From Planctomycetota bacterium (GTDB lineage Bacteria; Planctomycetota; PLA2), in assembly GCA_021776785.1 (NCBI GenBank), contig JAJFFF010000004.1, positions 1-64,000 of the forward strand: 64,000 bases of DNA, read 5' to 3'. Shown one piece after another: positions 44,977-52,799 of the stretch. The number at the start of each line of letters is the position of its first letter. The first letter of the stretch is position 1. A model generated the notes under the pieces. The model saw nothing but the letters and a program-made list of their open reading frames with translations. It was not told where the DNA came from and ran no database searches. A program made the translations under genes and the position numbers.

Positions 44977-45501
44977 AGCTTGAATCCTACGCGAGTCAGC
45001 AAACCTCAGAAATTCGAAGAAAGGGACGCGCGCGCCGATCCGACCGTCGCCGATAACGGATCCGCCATCACGTCGAAGTCCCAGGCGCGCGTGGGAAGAG
45101 TTCTCGATGCCGCAACACGGCAGCCCGTGGTGGGCGCCCGCATTTTAGCGTTTTCGTACGCTGACGGTTCGAACGGGCGCGCGACCGCGCACGGCCAGGT
45201 GAGACTTGTCGGTCGCAACGGGCGGGTCGCGCTCACGCTGAGACTGGCGCGGTCCGGCGCCGTCAGAATCGTCGAGGTCATCGACGGCGGATCCGCTAAG
45301 CCTGCCGGGCTTCGTGTGAACGATGTGATTACGCACTACGGAACGACGCGAGTGGAGCACGTCCCCGCTTTGATCGCCGCGAAGGGGCGTGCGGCCATAG
45401 ACACGACCGTGTCGGTCGTCCGCGAAGGCAAGTCGGTCACGATTCGTGTCCCCGCCGGGCGCCTCGGGATTCGTCTCGAGAACGCGGCGCAGCCGGACTA
45501 G
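44953..45501 (+). CDS. PDZ-domain protein, possibly a truncated gene
   Basis: The 182-residue frame has a short carboxypeptidase-regulatory-like strand segment (ARVGRVLDAATRQPVVGARI, about residues 46-65). A C-terminal PDZ domain follows (VRIVEVIDGGSAKPAGLRVN, DVITHYGTTRVEHVPAL and VVREGKSVTIRVPAG). There is no signal peptide, the regulatory-like domain is incomplete, and the first 45 residues are featureless and overlap the divergent eboE start by 24 bp. The real start may be later (GTG at 45085). It looks like the tail of a larger exported protein of the kind common in these genomes, so it may be a remnant rather than a working gene. Confidence 0.5.
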   Translation: MLAATPKHSLNPTRVSKPQKFEERDARADPTVADNGSAITSKSQARVGRVLDAATRQPVVGARILAFSYADGSNGRATAHGQVRLVGRNGRVALTLRLARSGAVRIVEVIDGGSAKPAGLRVNDVITHYGTTRVEHVPALIAAKGRAAIDTTVSVVREGKSVTIRVPAGRLGIRLENAAQPD

Positions 45502-45531
45502 ATCCGCTTCCCCTAAGAACAGAGAAAGAGC

Positions 45532-45552
45532 CGGTGGGCGCAGGGCCCACCG
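45532..45552 (-). terminator. Hairpin terminator after the actin-like gene
   Basis: CGGTGGGC (45532-45539) and GCCCACCG (45545-45552) form a perfect 8-bp GC-rich stem around a 5-base loop. On the minus strand it lies 27 bp after the actin-like gene's stop codon and is followed by GGCTCTTTCTCTGTTCTT, a T-rich tract rather than a pure T-run. It also sits 30 bp after the plus-strand PDZ gene. It most likely terminates the minus-strand unit. Confidence 0.6.
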
Positions 45553-45579
45553 ACTCAATCGGATCGTGTAAAGGTTTGT

Positions 45580-46725
45580 TTAGCTCTCGTTGAGTGCCGC
45601 GGCGATCAAGCAGCCACGGGTTACCGACGAGAGGGCGTCTTCGGCGCGACGGACACCCGCCACTTGCAGCGGGAAGTCAATCTTTTGGAGCTCCTCGGCG
45701 AAGACCTCAACGAAGCCGCCGACCAAGCTCGTACCACCGGCCACAACGACCTCGACGGGCTCCGTGAACTGCGGAACATCGCGGGCCAACTGGAAGCGCT
45801 GCTTCAAGTTCTGCAACACGTAGCTGATGAGGTTGCGGTAGTAAAGCACCACAGCTTCCTCTTCACGGTTGCGCGGCGCCATCAAGTTGACGTCGCCTTC
45901 TTTGATCGCCGTCGCACGGGTGCGGGAAATTCCCATCACCTTGGAGACGTGCTGATCAATCCAGTCGCCACCACGGGCCACCGAGAATTTCACCGCCGGA
46001 ATCGTCTTGTAGGCGACACAGACGTTGAACATGCCGCCACCGCAGGAGACACCGATACCGGTGAAGCCCTGGTCGGCGAGCTCGCTGTACACAACAGCGT
46101 GCGCCTCGTTCATGGAATGCGGCGTGAAGCCGAGCTTCTTCAGGATGCCCGACACGATACCTTCGTGGTAAACCGTGTCGTTCTCCTTGTCGATCGACGG
46201 CGCCGGAATGCAGAAGTACACCGGCTCTCCGGCGACCTTCGGCGCGCCGAGGAGACGCTCAACGATGAATTTCATCATCGGGATCGCGTCTTGCTCCTGC
46301 GGCGACAGGAATCCGTCGGACATCGGACGGCGAACCTCTTTGCCGAACATGTTCGCGAGGTTGAACGATGCATCGCCAAGGACATACAGATGGTCCCTGA
46401 ACGACACGAAAGGTACGTTCAATTTAGTGAGCATGTCACGGTTCCCGGCGAACTCCGCCGGAATCTCGAGAAACGCATTACGCTCACGCTTGACGACGAT
46501 TTCGCCGTCCTCTTGCGTAGCGCTCAGAAGGTTGGCGGTACCGACGTCGAGTCCACGGCCAAGCTGCACGTTCGTGTTCGTCGGTGTGCTTGTCGTGGGC
46601 GTCGCGACCGGTGCCGAGGCTTGCTGCTGCGCTTGCTGAACTGCTTGCGCCTGCTGCGTTGCGTCGGCCTGCCCGTCGGTTGCCTTGGGTGCATCGAATC
46701 GAATGGTTGTCATATCTCCGGACAT
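45580..46725 (-). CDS. Divergent actin-fold (MreB/ParM/PilM-like) protein
   Basis: The 381-residue protein has a Gln/Ala/Thr-rich N-terminal tail (about 15-52) and an actin-like core. The phosphate-1 loop is GRGLDVGTANLLSA (57-70), the phosphate-2-like loop is GIGVSCGGGMFNVCVAY (223-239) and the adenosine motif is VVVAGGTSLVGGFVEVF (326-342). In MreB, FtsA and relatives the phosphate-2 loop starts with an Asp (VDIGGGT). Here that position is Ser227, so hydrolysis may be altered. It is not a second mreB, being far from the MreB encoded at 20.9 kb. The ATG at 46725 has GGGGAG 11 bases upstream. It follows the coiled-coil gene by 91 bp and is probably co-transcribed with it. Confidence 0.78.
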   Translation of the reverse strand: MSGDMTTIRFDAPKATDGQADATQQAQAVQQAQQQASAPVATPTTSTPTNTNVQLGRGLDVGTANLLSATQEDGEIVVKRERNAFLEIPAEFAGNRDMLTKLNVPFVSFRDHLYVLGDASFNLANMFGKEVRRPMSDGFLSPQEQDAIPMMKFIVERLLGAPKVAGEPVYFCIPAPSIDKENDTVYHEGIVSGILKKLGFTPHSMNEAHAVVYSELADQGFTGIGVSCGGGMFNVCVAYKTIPAVKFSVARGGDWIDQHVSKVMGISRTRATAIKEGDVNLMAPRNREEEAVVLYYRNLISYVLQNLKQRFQLARDVPQFTEPVEVVVAGGTSLVGGFVEVFAEELQKIDFPLQVAGVRRAEDALSSVTRGCLIAAALNES

Positions 46726-46816
46726 CGCTTTTCGTTCTCCCCGGGCCACCCGCACGGGGCATCCCGAATCAATCGACCTCCTATCGACCTGTTTAGGGTC
46801 GGGGCTCAATTTCTAT

Positions 46817-48376
46817 CTACTCGTTTTCCTCGCCCTTACGGACCGCCTTGAGACGTTCCATACTGGCGCTGACCTTTTTCTTAGCTGATTTGGACACTTC
46901 TTCGTTCTCGGCGCTCGACCCGTGGTGCTCCGCCTTCGCCGCAGTCGTCTGCGTGTCGGCGAGCGCCGGATCGTCGTCGAGGGCACCATCGAGCACGTCG
47001 GCCACCGCATCCGCGGGGTCCGGTTCGTCGTGCGTGATCTTTTGACCCGAGCGCAGGGCGCGAAGGGCCTCGAGGCTGCCACCGATGTTGCTCTTCGTCT
47101 TCGTCTCTTCGATCTCGAGCTCATCCATGTTGGAGCTCATGACGTCGGCGCCGTAGTCGAACAACTTGCCGACCAGCACGTCCGTCGCCTCGACCACCAC
47201 GTCGATCGGTTTCGCCGTGGCGAGTTCCATCGTCTTGGTGATCTTGTCGAGAGTCGAGTCCAGCGAAGCGTTGATCTTGTCTTCGAAATCGACCGCATTG
47301 GCCGATTCACGCTCGCTCATCCGATCGACGAGGCTTTCGAGTGTCTCGGCGTTGACCGACCCACTCTTCTCCTCGATGTTTTGCAGGTAACCCTGCATGT
47401 CGGCGAGCTGGTCGCGTAGCTGTGCCACCGCGTCGCTCTCACCGGCACGCTCACGAAGCTGAGCGAGTTCCGCGCGCAATGCGTCGCGTTCTTCACCCAT
47501 CCGCGTGAGCTCTTTGTCGTAGTTTTCGCAGGTTACGCGTGCGCCTTCGAGTTTGACCTCGAGCGCCTTGGCCGCTTCAAAGACCGTCGCGGCCTTCTCG
47601 TCGGCCTGGCTGCGCGCGGCGTCCGCTTGCTCGCGAGCGTTCTCGCTCTTTTCGAGCTTGGACTTGTACTCACTCTTGGCTTCGCTCTCATCGCTAAGGC
47701 GCTGCTCAAGCGTCGTAATGCGCTCCTGGTTGCTCTGGAGAGCAGCTTCCTGCTTCCCGGCGAGCGAACCGCGCTCACCCTCAACTCGTGCGATCAGATC
47801 ACGCTGTTCGCGATTGATCTCTTCGATGCGCTCGCGGTGTTCCGCCTTCAAACGCTCTTCACGCTCTTCGCCGCGTGAACGCGTGTCTTCGACCATCTGC
47901 ATGAGACGTTCGTTTTCGGTCGAGAGCTTGGCGGCGCGATCGGCTTCCGCCTTCCACCCCTTGCCCTCTTCCACGAAGCGCTGCAGACGCTCGTTCTCCA
48001 CTTTGAGCATCGAAGCGGCTTCCGCTGCGGTGCGCCAGTGCGAGAGTTCCTTGGTGGCCTCGTCGTACTTCCCGCGGTATTCTTCGGCGAGCGACTTGTG
48101 CTCGTTGATGACCTTGTCCTGTTCGGACTGCATCTTCATGACGCGGTCGAACTGATCCTTGGTCTCGCCGACGATCCGTTCGCGTTCACCGGCACTGAGT
48201 TCGCCAACCTCGCGGTCGACGATGTCGCTCACAATCGCCTTAATGATCTGTAAGACCTTCTGGCTGGAGACCACACGCACGTGCCGCTTGCCGGAAGCCT
48301 GGAGCTGCTCAATCGAGCGGCGCTCGGTGTTGGCTTCAATCGCGGACTTGAGAGATTCAAGGGCCTGCCGTCGCAT
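46817..48376 (-). CDS. Long coiled-coil protein encoded with the actin-like protein
   Basis: The 519-residue protein has a basic helical head (about 1-50, VRVVSSQKVLQIIKAIVSDI) and an almost continuous coiled coil (about 60-350). A helical segment that may dimerise follows (DKITKTMELATAKPIDVVVE, 380-430), then an acidic C-terminal tail. The tail holds two copies of a short motif, SLEALRALRSG (434-444) and SMERLKAVRKG (505-515), separated by about 60 disordered residues. There is no signal peptide or membrane helix, so it is cytoplasmic. The repeated motif at a flexible end suggests a docking peptide for a partner, possibly the actin-like protein next door. The family is not recognised. Confidence 0.72.
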   Translation of the reverse strand: MRRQALESLKSAIEANTERRSIEQLQASGKRHVRVVSSQKVLQIIKAIVSDIVDREVGELSAGERERIVGETKDQFDRVMKMQSEQDKVINEHKSLAEEYRGKYDEATKELSHWRTAAEAASMLKVENERLQRFVEEGKGWKAEADRAAKLSTENERLMQMVEDTRSRGEEREERLKAEHRERIEEINREQRDLIARVEGERGSLAGKQEAALQSNQERITTLEQRLSDESEAKSEYKSKLEKSENAREQADAARSQADEKAATVFEAAKALEVKLEGARVTCENYDKELTRMGEERDALRAELAQLRERAGESDAVAQLRDQLADMQGYLQNIEEKSGSVNAETLESLVDRMSERESANAVDFEDKINASLDSTLDKITKTMELATAKPIDVVVEATDVLVGKLFDYGADVMSSNMDELEIEETKTKSNIGGSLEALRALRSGQKITHDEPDPADAVADVLDGALDDDPALADTQTTAAKAEHHGSSAENEEVSKSAKKKVSASMERLKAVRKGEENE

Positions 48377-48588
48377 GTCTCCATGTCGGACAATTTGGCC
48401 CCCGGACTGATGCGGGAAATTTCGCCGCCCCTGTCCAAAACGAGACTATGGGGCTCGGCAACGCCGGATCCGCTCGGAATCCGGAAGTCGCCCGAGCAAG
48501 AACCGTATTCTGTACGAGCGGATCTCAATCCGAGCCACCCGGGAACGGTGAGCGCGAACGGCTATGCCTGCGTCAGATTCATCGCGCG

Positions 48589-50238
48589 CTAGTTTCCGCC
48601 GGCGACAATCCACACGCGACCGGTCTTGGGGCCCTGGAATTCGCTCCACGCGGCGGTGAGCAAAAAGTCCGTCTTGCCGTCGCCGTCGACGGCGCCGATC
48701 CCGCATGCGTCGAAGCCCAGCGTGTCGTTGACTTGCTTCGACGTATAGGTCGTCAACACGGTTCCGTCCTTGCCAGAAAAGACCGTGCATCGGCCTCCTG
48801 ACTTGGCGACTTCGCTGTATCGCCACGCGCCGATCACGAGGTCGTCGCAGCCGTCGCCATTTACGTCGCCCGCCCATGACGGCGAGGTGCCGAACCCCTC
48901 GCCCGCCTTCGTTCCGGTCAACACGCGCATGCGCTTTCCTGTCTTGCCGGAGTGGAGGAACACGCGGCCGGTCGCCGGACCGTTGGCGTGGTTGCCGAAA
49001 TCCGATGCGTAGACGTCGGGCGTGCCGTCGCCATCCACATCCCCCACGATCGACACGAAGTACTGGCCGAGATGGCGCGACGTCTTGTCCGGATCGATTG
49101 TGAAAAACGGAACCGCTTGGGCGCCATCCAGTTTGTACACGTGCGCGCGTCCCTGCTTCGCTTCGCTCATCGCACCGATCACAAGCAAGCCCTTGCCGCT
49201 TGAAGTTACGGCATCGGCGGCACTCCCAAACTGCGCTCCGGCCGACGGCCCGTCCAGCACAAACAGCGACTTGCCGGTCTTGCCGCTGAACGCGTACGCG
49301 CGCCCCGCACCCTTGCCGTTCGCGTTGCTGTTCCATGCACCGATCAACACGTCGGGACAACCGTCGCCATCGAGATCCCCGAGGCCGCAGACTTTGATCC
49401 CGAAGCCGTCGCGGGGTTCGTCGGAGCGAAACGTCTGCAGCGTCGCGCCGCCGCGCCCAGAAAACACGAGTGCCGTGCCGGTGCCCGGCGCGCCCGCGAG
49501 CACATCCGGCGTTCCGTCCCCGTCGATGTCGCCGACCGACGACAGACTCGTTCCCAACCCCGCGCCCGGAATGCCGTCGCGCGTGAAGAGAAGCTTGCCC
49601 GTTTTGCTGGAGTACACGTAGACGCGACCCGCGCCGGGACCGCGCAACGCTTTGGTCGGCGCCGACGTGGCAAAGTCCGTGACGCCGTCGCCATCAAGAT
49701 CGCCCATCGGCCGCGCCACCCAACCGAATTGATCGTTCGCCGCTTCGCCGTGCAGCTCATGCAGCACACGGACCTTCTCGACAAATGCGTCGGCACCTTT
49801 CAAGAACACGGGAATCAAAGCCTTGAACCGGGCGTGGTTCCGCACGCTCACGAGATCCTTGTCGGTCTTGAGCAATCCCCAATCCTTGAAGCCGGCCGAC
49901 ACCGCTTGCTCCAATTGCTTCAGCGCCGCATCGGATTCGCCGCGCCGTGCATGAATGCACGCGGAGTTGTAACGCGCCACCGGGGCGAGCCGCGGATTCG
50001 CGAACGCGCGTTGGTACGCCGCTAGAGCTTTGTCGAACTTGTCTTGATTGTGCTGCGCAAACGCGAGCAAGTACCAAGCCCCTGCGTGCTGGGGATACTT
50101 AACGACGAGCGGCGCGAGCGCGGCTTCCGCTTCGCTGAATTTTTTTTGGGCGAGAAGACTCTGCCCCTGCTGCAACTCCGCTTGCTGCGCGGAAGCTACG
50201 ACGGCGAAGAGGACGATCGCAAGTGTGCGGGAAGCCAT
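48589..50238 (-). CDS. Exported TPR and FG-GAP repeat protein
   Basis: The 549-residue protein has a signal peptide (about 1-18), three TPR-like units (about 20-130, LLAQKKFSEAEAALAPLVVK, LAFAQHNQDKFDKALAAYQR) and then about six FG-GAP/integrin-alpha-like beta-propeller repeats. These carry calcium-type DxDGDG loops (GDLDGDGVTDFA, GDIDGDGTPDVL, GDLDGDGCPDVL, GDVDGDGTPDVY, GDVNGDGCDDLV, AVDGDGKTDFLL). Such propellers usually bind calcium and mediate protein or glycan contacts at the cell surface. The TPR-propeller combination is typical of large exported families in planctomycete-like bacteria. No catalytic site is seen. It is transcribed alone or with the downstream SRPBCC gene's opposite neighbours unaffected. 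Confidence 0.85.
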   Translation of the reverse strand: MASRTLAIVLFAVVASAQQAELQQGQSLLAQKKFSEAEAALAPLVVKYPQHAGAWYLLAFAQHNQDKFDKALAAYQRAFANPRLAPVARYNSACIHARRGESDAALKQLEQAVSAGFKDWGLLKTDKDLVSVRNHARFKALIPVFLKGADAFVEKVRVLHELHGEAANDQFGWVARPMGDLDGDGVTDFATSAPTKALRGPGAGRVYVYSSKTGKLLFTRDGIPGAGLGTSLSSVGDIDGDGTPDVLAGAPGTGTALVFSGRGGATLQTFRSDEPRDGFGIKVCGLGDLDGDGCPDVLIGAWNSNANGKGAGRAYAFSGKTGKSLFVLDGPSAGAQFGSAADAVTSSGKGLLVIGAMSEAKQGRAHVYKLDGAQAVPFFTIDPDKTSRHLGQYFVSIVGDVDGDGTPDVYASDFGNHANGPATGRVFLHSGKTGKRMRVLTGTKAGEGFGTSPSWAGDVNGDGCDDLVIGAWRYSEVAKSGGRCTVFSGKDGTVLTTYTSKQVNDTLGFDACGIGAVDGDGKTDFLLTAAWSEFQGPKTGRVWIVAGGN

Positions 50239-50323
50239 ACCTTAACGATGCCACGCCCCCGCCGATCGTGACGAACAGGTCTTCGCCGAACCTTCGATTC
50301 CAGGATTGTCGGGCAACCAAGAT

Positions 50324-50779
50324 CTAGATCAGCGCGTCAAGCCGCCGGAACGCATTGTTCCAACCCGCCGTCGCGGCGGCTTTCGCGGCGGCTGGTATTC
50401 CGCTGTGGGTCAACACGACCTCGGTCCCGTTGCCACGTTTCGCGAACGCGACGTTGATGCGAGTCTTTGGAGCCGGCTCGGGTGCGCCCTCGATGCGCCA
50501 CTGCAACGTATAGATAAGCCGTCGCGACGGCTCGTACTCGACGAACGCGGCGCTCATCTGCGCCTCGTCTCCATTGTCGAGACGCAGCGTGCATTCGAAT
50601 CCGCCTCCGCGCCCGGCTTCGCTCGTAACGGAAACGGACACGGCGTGCTCCGTTCCCGGCATCCACGCCCCGATCAGGTTTGGATCCGTCCACCCACGGA
50701 ACACGCGCGCGGCTCCAGCCTGAAACTGAAATCGAACGGTCACGCGGCCCGTCGCCGGTTTTTTTCCCTGCTTCGCCAT
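50324..50779 (-). CDS. SRPBCC (AHSA1-like) domain protein
   Basis: The 151-residue protein has the START/AHSA1 fold pattern: VTVRFQFQAGAARVFRGWTD, the GAWMPG helix-turn, GFECTLRLDNGDEAQMSAAF, and VVLTHSGIPAAA followed by a helix with GWNNAFRRLDALI at the end. These proteins bind hydrophobic ligands or act as Hsp90-activator-like or toxin-like modules. No specific ligand can be inferred. The ATG at 50779 is preferred because the alternative at 50803 overlaps the upstream gene. It follows that gene by 13 bp, so the two may be co-transcribed. Confidence 0.78.
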   Translation of the reverse strand: MAKQGKKPATGRVTVRFQFQAGAARVFRGWTDPNLIGAWMPGTEHAVSVSVTSEAGRGGGFECTLRLDNGDEAQMSAAFVEYEPSRRLIYTLQWRIEGAPEPAPKTRINVAFAKRGNGTEVVLTHSGIPAAAKAAATAGWNNAFRRLDALI

Positions 50780-50792
50780 GGTCCGCGCGACC

Positions 50793-51338
50793 TCACGGTT
50801 CACGAATCACGAATTCGCACCGATCGACTTCGTCGCACGCGTTGCGCGCCGTCACGACAACACGGGTCGCCCCTTTCGACGAATCGTCTTGCTTTCGCAC
50901 TCTCACATCTGAAAACGTCGCCGTCCCCGACGCCTGAGCGCAGTGCATCCGCGCCTCCGCGTTGCCGGATAGCTCAATCTCCACAATCGTCGGCGCCCTG
51001 GTGTTGATGACCTCCCAAGTGACGGTGTACTCATCAACTTTGCCGATGCGGTCAGGGCCCTGCTGCTGGCGCGAAACCACCTTGTGTTCGCCATCACTGT
51101 CGGAGCTCGACGCCGCCGGGTTCGGCGGCACGGCACCGATCGACGAGCTGTCCGCGCCCACGCTGGCATCAATCGTTAAGTCTAGATCCACGGCGTCCCG
51201 CAGCGCGGTCAGCGTGGACCGGCTACCACCGTGGGCCAACACACGAAACTCGCAGCAACTGACGTCGCGCTCGCGCGGTCGCTCGTGCTCGACCTTTTTC
51301 GACTTCTGCTTGCCCTTTTTTTTCGCTTTCTTCGCCAC
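50793..51338 (-). CDS. Small protein with Lys-rich N-terminus and beta-sandwich-like body
   Basis: The 181-residue protein begins with a very basic stretch (AKKAKKKGKQKSKK), then a region with two adjacent Cys (VSCCEFRVLAHG). A beta-rich C-terminal half follows (EYTVTWEVINTRAPTIVEIE, ATRVVVTARNACDEVDRCEF) that looks like an Ig- or PKD-like sandwich with possible disulfides. The GTG start at 51338 has GGAGG about 8 bases upstream, which decides it. There is no signal peptide, which is odd for a Cys-containing sandwich. The neighbouring astacin-type protease also has a strong ribosome binding site and no signal peptide. The family is not recognised. Confidence 0.6.
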   Translation of the reverse strand: MAKKAKKKGKQKSKKVEHERPRERDVSCCEFRVLAHGGSRSTLTALRDAVDLDLTIDASVGADSSSIGAVPPNPAASSSDSDGEHKVVSRQQQGPDRIGKVDEYTVTWEVINTRAPTIVEIELSGNAEARMHCAQASGTATFSDVRVRKQDDSSKGATRVVVTARNACDEVDRCEFVIREP

Positions 51339-51362
51339 CGTGAGCCCTCCTTCCGCACACCC

Positions 51363-52199
51363 CTAAAAATGCCAAGTCACGAACACGGATCCGACCTCGT
51401 ATTCCACGCCGAAAAAAAACGGGAAACCCGATTCAATCCGTGTACGAAACAAAGGGTTCTCGTAAAACCCGCGCGGCCGGGGAAATCCATCCACTTGATC
51501 GTTTAATGCCCGTAGACGGCGCCGTCGTTTGCGAAGCGCTCGACGCCGGGCCGTGCCCCGATTGATCAGATGGCGTCCGGTGACGCGCATGTCGAAGCGG
51601 GTGGTCACCAACCCTTGGCCGTACATCGCCCGGACCGATTCGATATCACCGCCGCTGAGCACCTGCGCACCGCCGAGCGTCGCGCAACCACCGGGCGCCA
51701 CCGCAAACGTGCCGGCGAAGTTCGTGCCGGCATCGTAGTGCATCAGCGAGTTGCAGTCGTACACACCGACTTCACCCGCGAAACCGACCGGCAGCGTGAG
51801 CGGATCGACGATGTTCGCGTTGTCGGGATCGGTGACGTTGGTGACAACGATCCATGTGTCGCGATCGGGGCGCTGATGTTCGTGCAACAGGCCCACGGCG
51901 TGTCCGATCTCGTGCGCGATGCTGATCCGATTGAACAACCCCGAAGCAAGGTCGCAGCGAATGTTTTGCGAGCCACCCTGGTGCCCGATTTCCGAGGCGC
52001 ACGCTTGGTTGTGGCCGATGAACCGAACCAAGTCGGGTTCGTTCGTATGCGGCACCAACGTGACACCCGTTTGCGCCGACACGTTATTCCAAATCTGGAT
52101 GCCGGCGTTGATGGTCGCCTGCTGCGCAAGCGTAAACGCGGCGTCGATTTCGAACGGAACCACGCCGTTCGGCCATCCTCCGGTGCTAATGAATCCCAT
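51363..52199 (-). CDS. Astacin-type (M12A) zinc metalloprotease without signal peptide
   Basis: The 278-residue protein shows the astacin zinc site HEIGHAVGLLHEHQRPDRD (96-114; ligands H96, H100, H106, base E97) and the Met-turn SLMHYD (151-156) with Tyr155. The catalytic domain begins almost at residue 1 (WPNGVVPFEIDAAFTLAQ). The ATG at 52199 has GGAGGT 5 bases upstream, so this start is well supported even though longer frames exist. There is therefore neither a signal peptide nor a propeptide, unlike most astacins. A C-terminal extension of about 90 residues contains an Arg-rich patch (RRRALRKRRRRLRA). Export by another route, or a cytoplasmic role, is open. Confidence 0.85.
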   Translation of the reverse strand: MGFISTGGWPNGVVPFEIDAAFTLAQQATINAGIQIWNNVSAQTGVTLVPHTNEPDLVRFIGHNQACASEIGHQGGSQNIRCDLASGLFNRISIAHEIGHAVGLLHEHQRPDRDTWIVVTNVTDPDNANIVDPLTLPVGFAGEVGVYDCNSLMHYDAGTNFAGTFAVAPGGCATLGGAQVLSGGDIESVRAMYGQGLVTTRFDMRVTGRHLINRGTARRRALRKRRRRLRALNDQVDGFPRPRGFYENPLFRTRIESGFPFFFGVEYEVGSVFVTWHF

Positions 52200-52799
52200 A
52201 GCGCACCTCCCCAGCCGTCCCGCGCATCCTAACAGTTTCATAGTCCCGTGGTGTTGACAAACGATCCGGCGGTTCGACTTCGATGGAGTCTTTGCGCATC
52301 GAGGCGCGCTCGCCGCACGAGAACGTGCATGCCGCTTCGATACTTTACGATGCGAGCGATGGCGCGCGACGATGGAGACATCAACGATTGTTACCTTCGT
52401 GCTTGCCGCGACGGTTCGCGCGCCGCACGGACACGGGCGATGAACTCCGTGCCGTCCGTTGCGCTGCGCCACGCCCGTCTTTCCGAGAGAGACGCGAGTC
52501 CGTTCGAGCGCCTGCGCGATTTCGCCCGCTCGGTCCGCGCGACAAGCGCGAGAGGCGGCGAGAGGCGCGAGAGGGGGCGCGTCTACCTCGCGGAGCAGGA
52601 ATTGCTCGACCGCGCCGTTGTCACCCTCGCGCCACCAACGCGCTACCGAGTCTACCCATCGCGGCGGATCCCGAGGCGCAGAGCTGCCGAATCCCGCCGA
52701 ATGACGTCGATGCCTCCGATGAACGCGCTGGAACGCCCTTTGCTCAACACCGCTCGTGACGGCTTGTGATCGAGCGAAAGCGATCGAGGGAAGGTTCCA
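52200..52799. other. 600-bp divergent intergenic region without a supported gene
   Basis: The stretch separates the astacin-type gene from the HEAT-repeat gene. Two overlapping plus-strand open frames of about 160-170 codons run through 52248-52769. Both are Arg/Ala-rich, lack a ribosome binding site at their starts and resemble frameshifted GC-rich noncoding DNA. The region presumably holds the two divergent promoters. An old degraded gene cannot be excluded. GAGGGAAGG just before 52800 is the ribosome binding site of the next gene. Confidence 0.5.

Noticed and set aside
45580-46725. Calling the actin-like protein PilM or a second MreB
   Set aside because: No pilN/O/P/Q genes are nearby, the phosphate-2 Asp is missing, and the sequence is far from the real MreB at 20.9 kb. 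A neutral actin-fold label is safer.
52248-52769. Two overlapping Arg-rich open frames before the HEAT-repeat gene
   Set aside because: Composition is typical of noncoding GC-rich frames, there is no start signal, and the two frames compete. Kept only as an annotated intergenic region.
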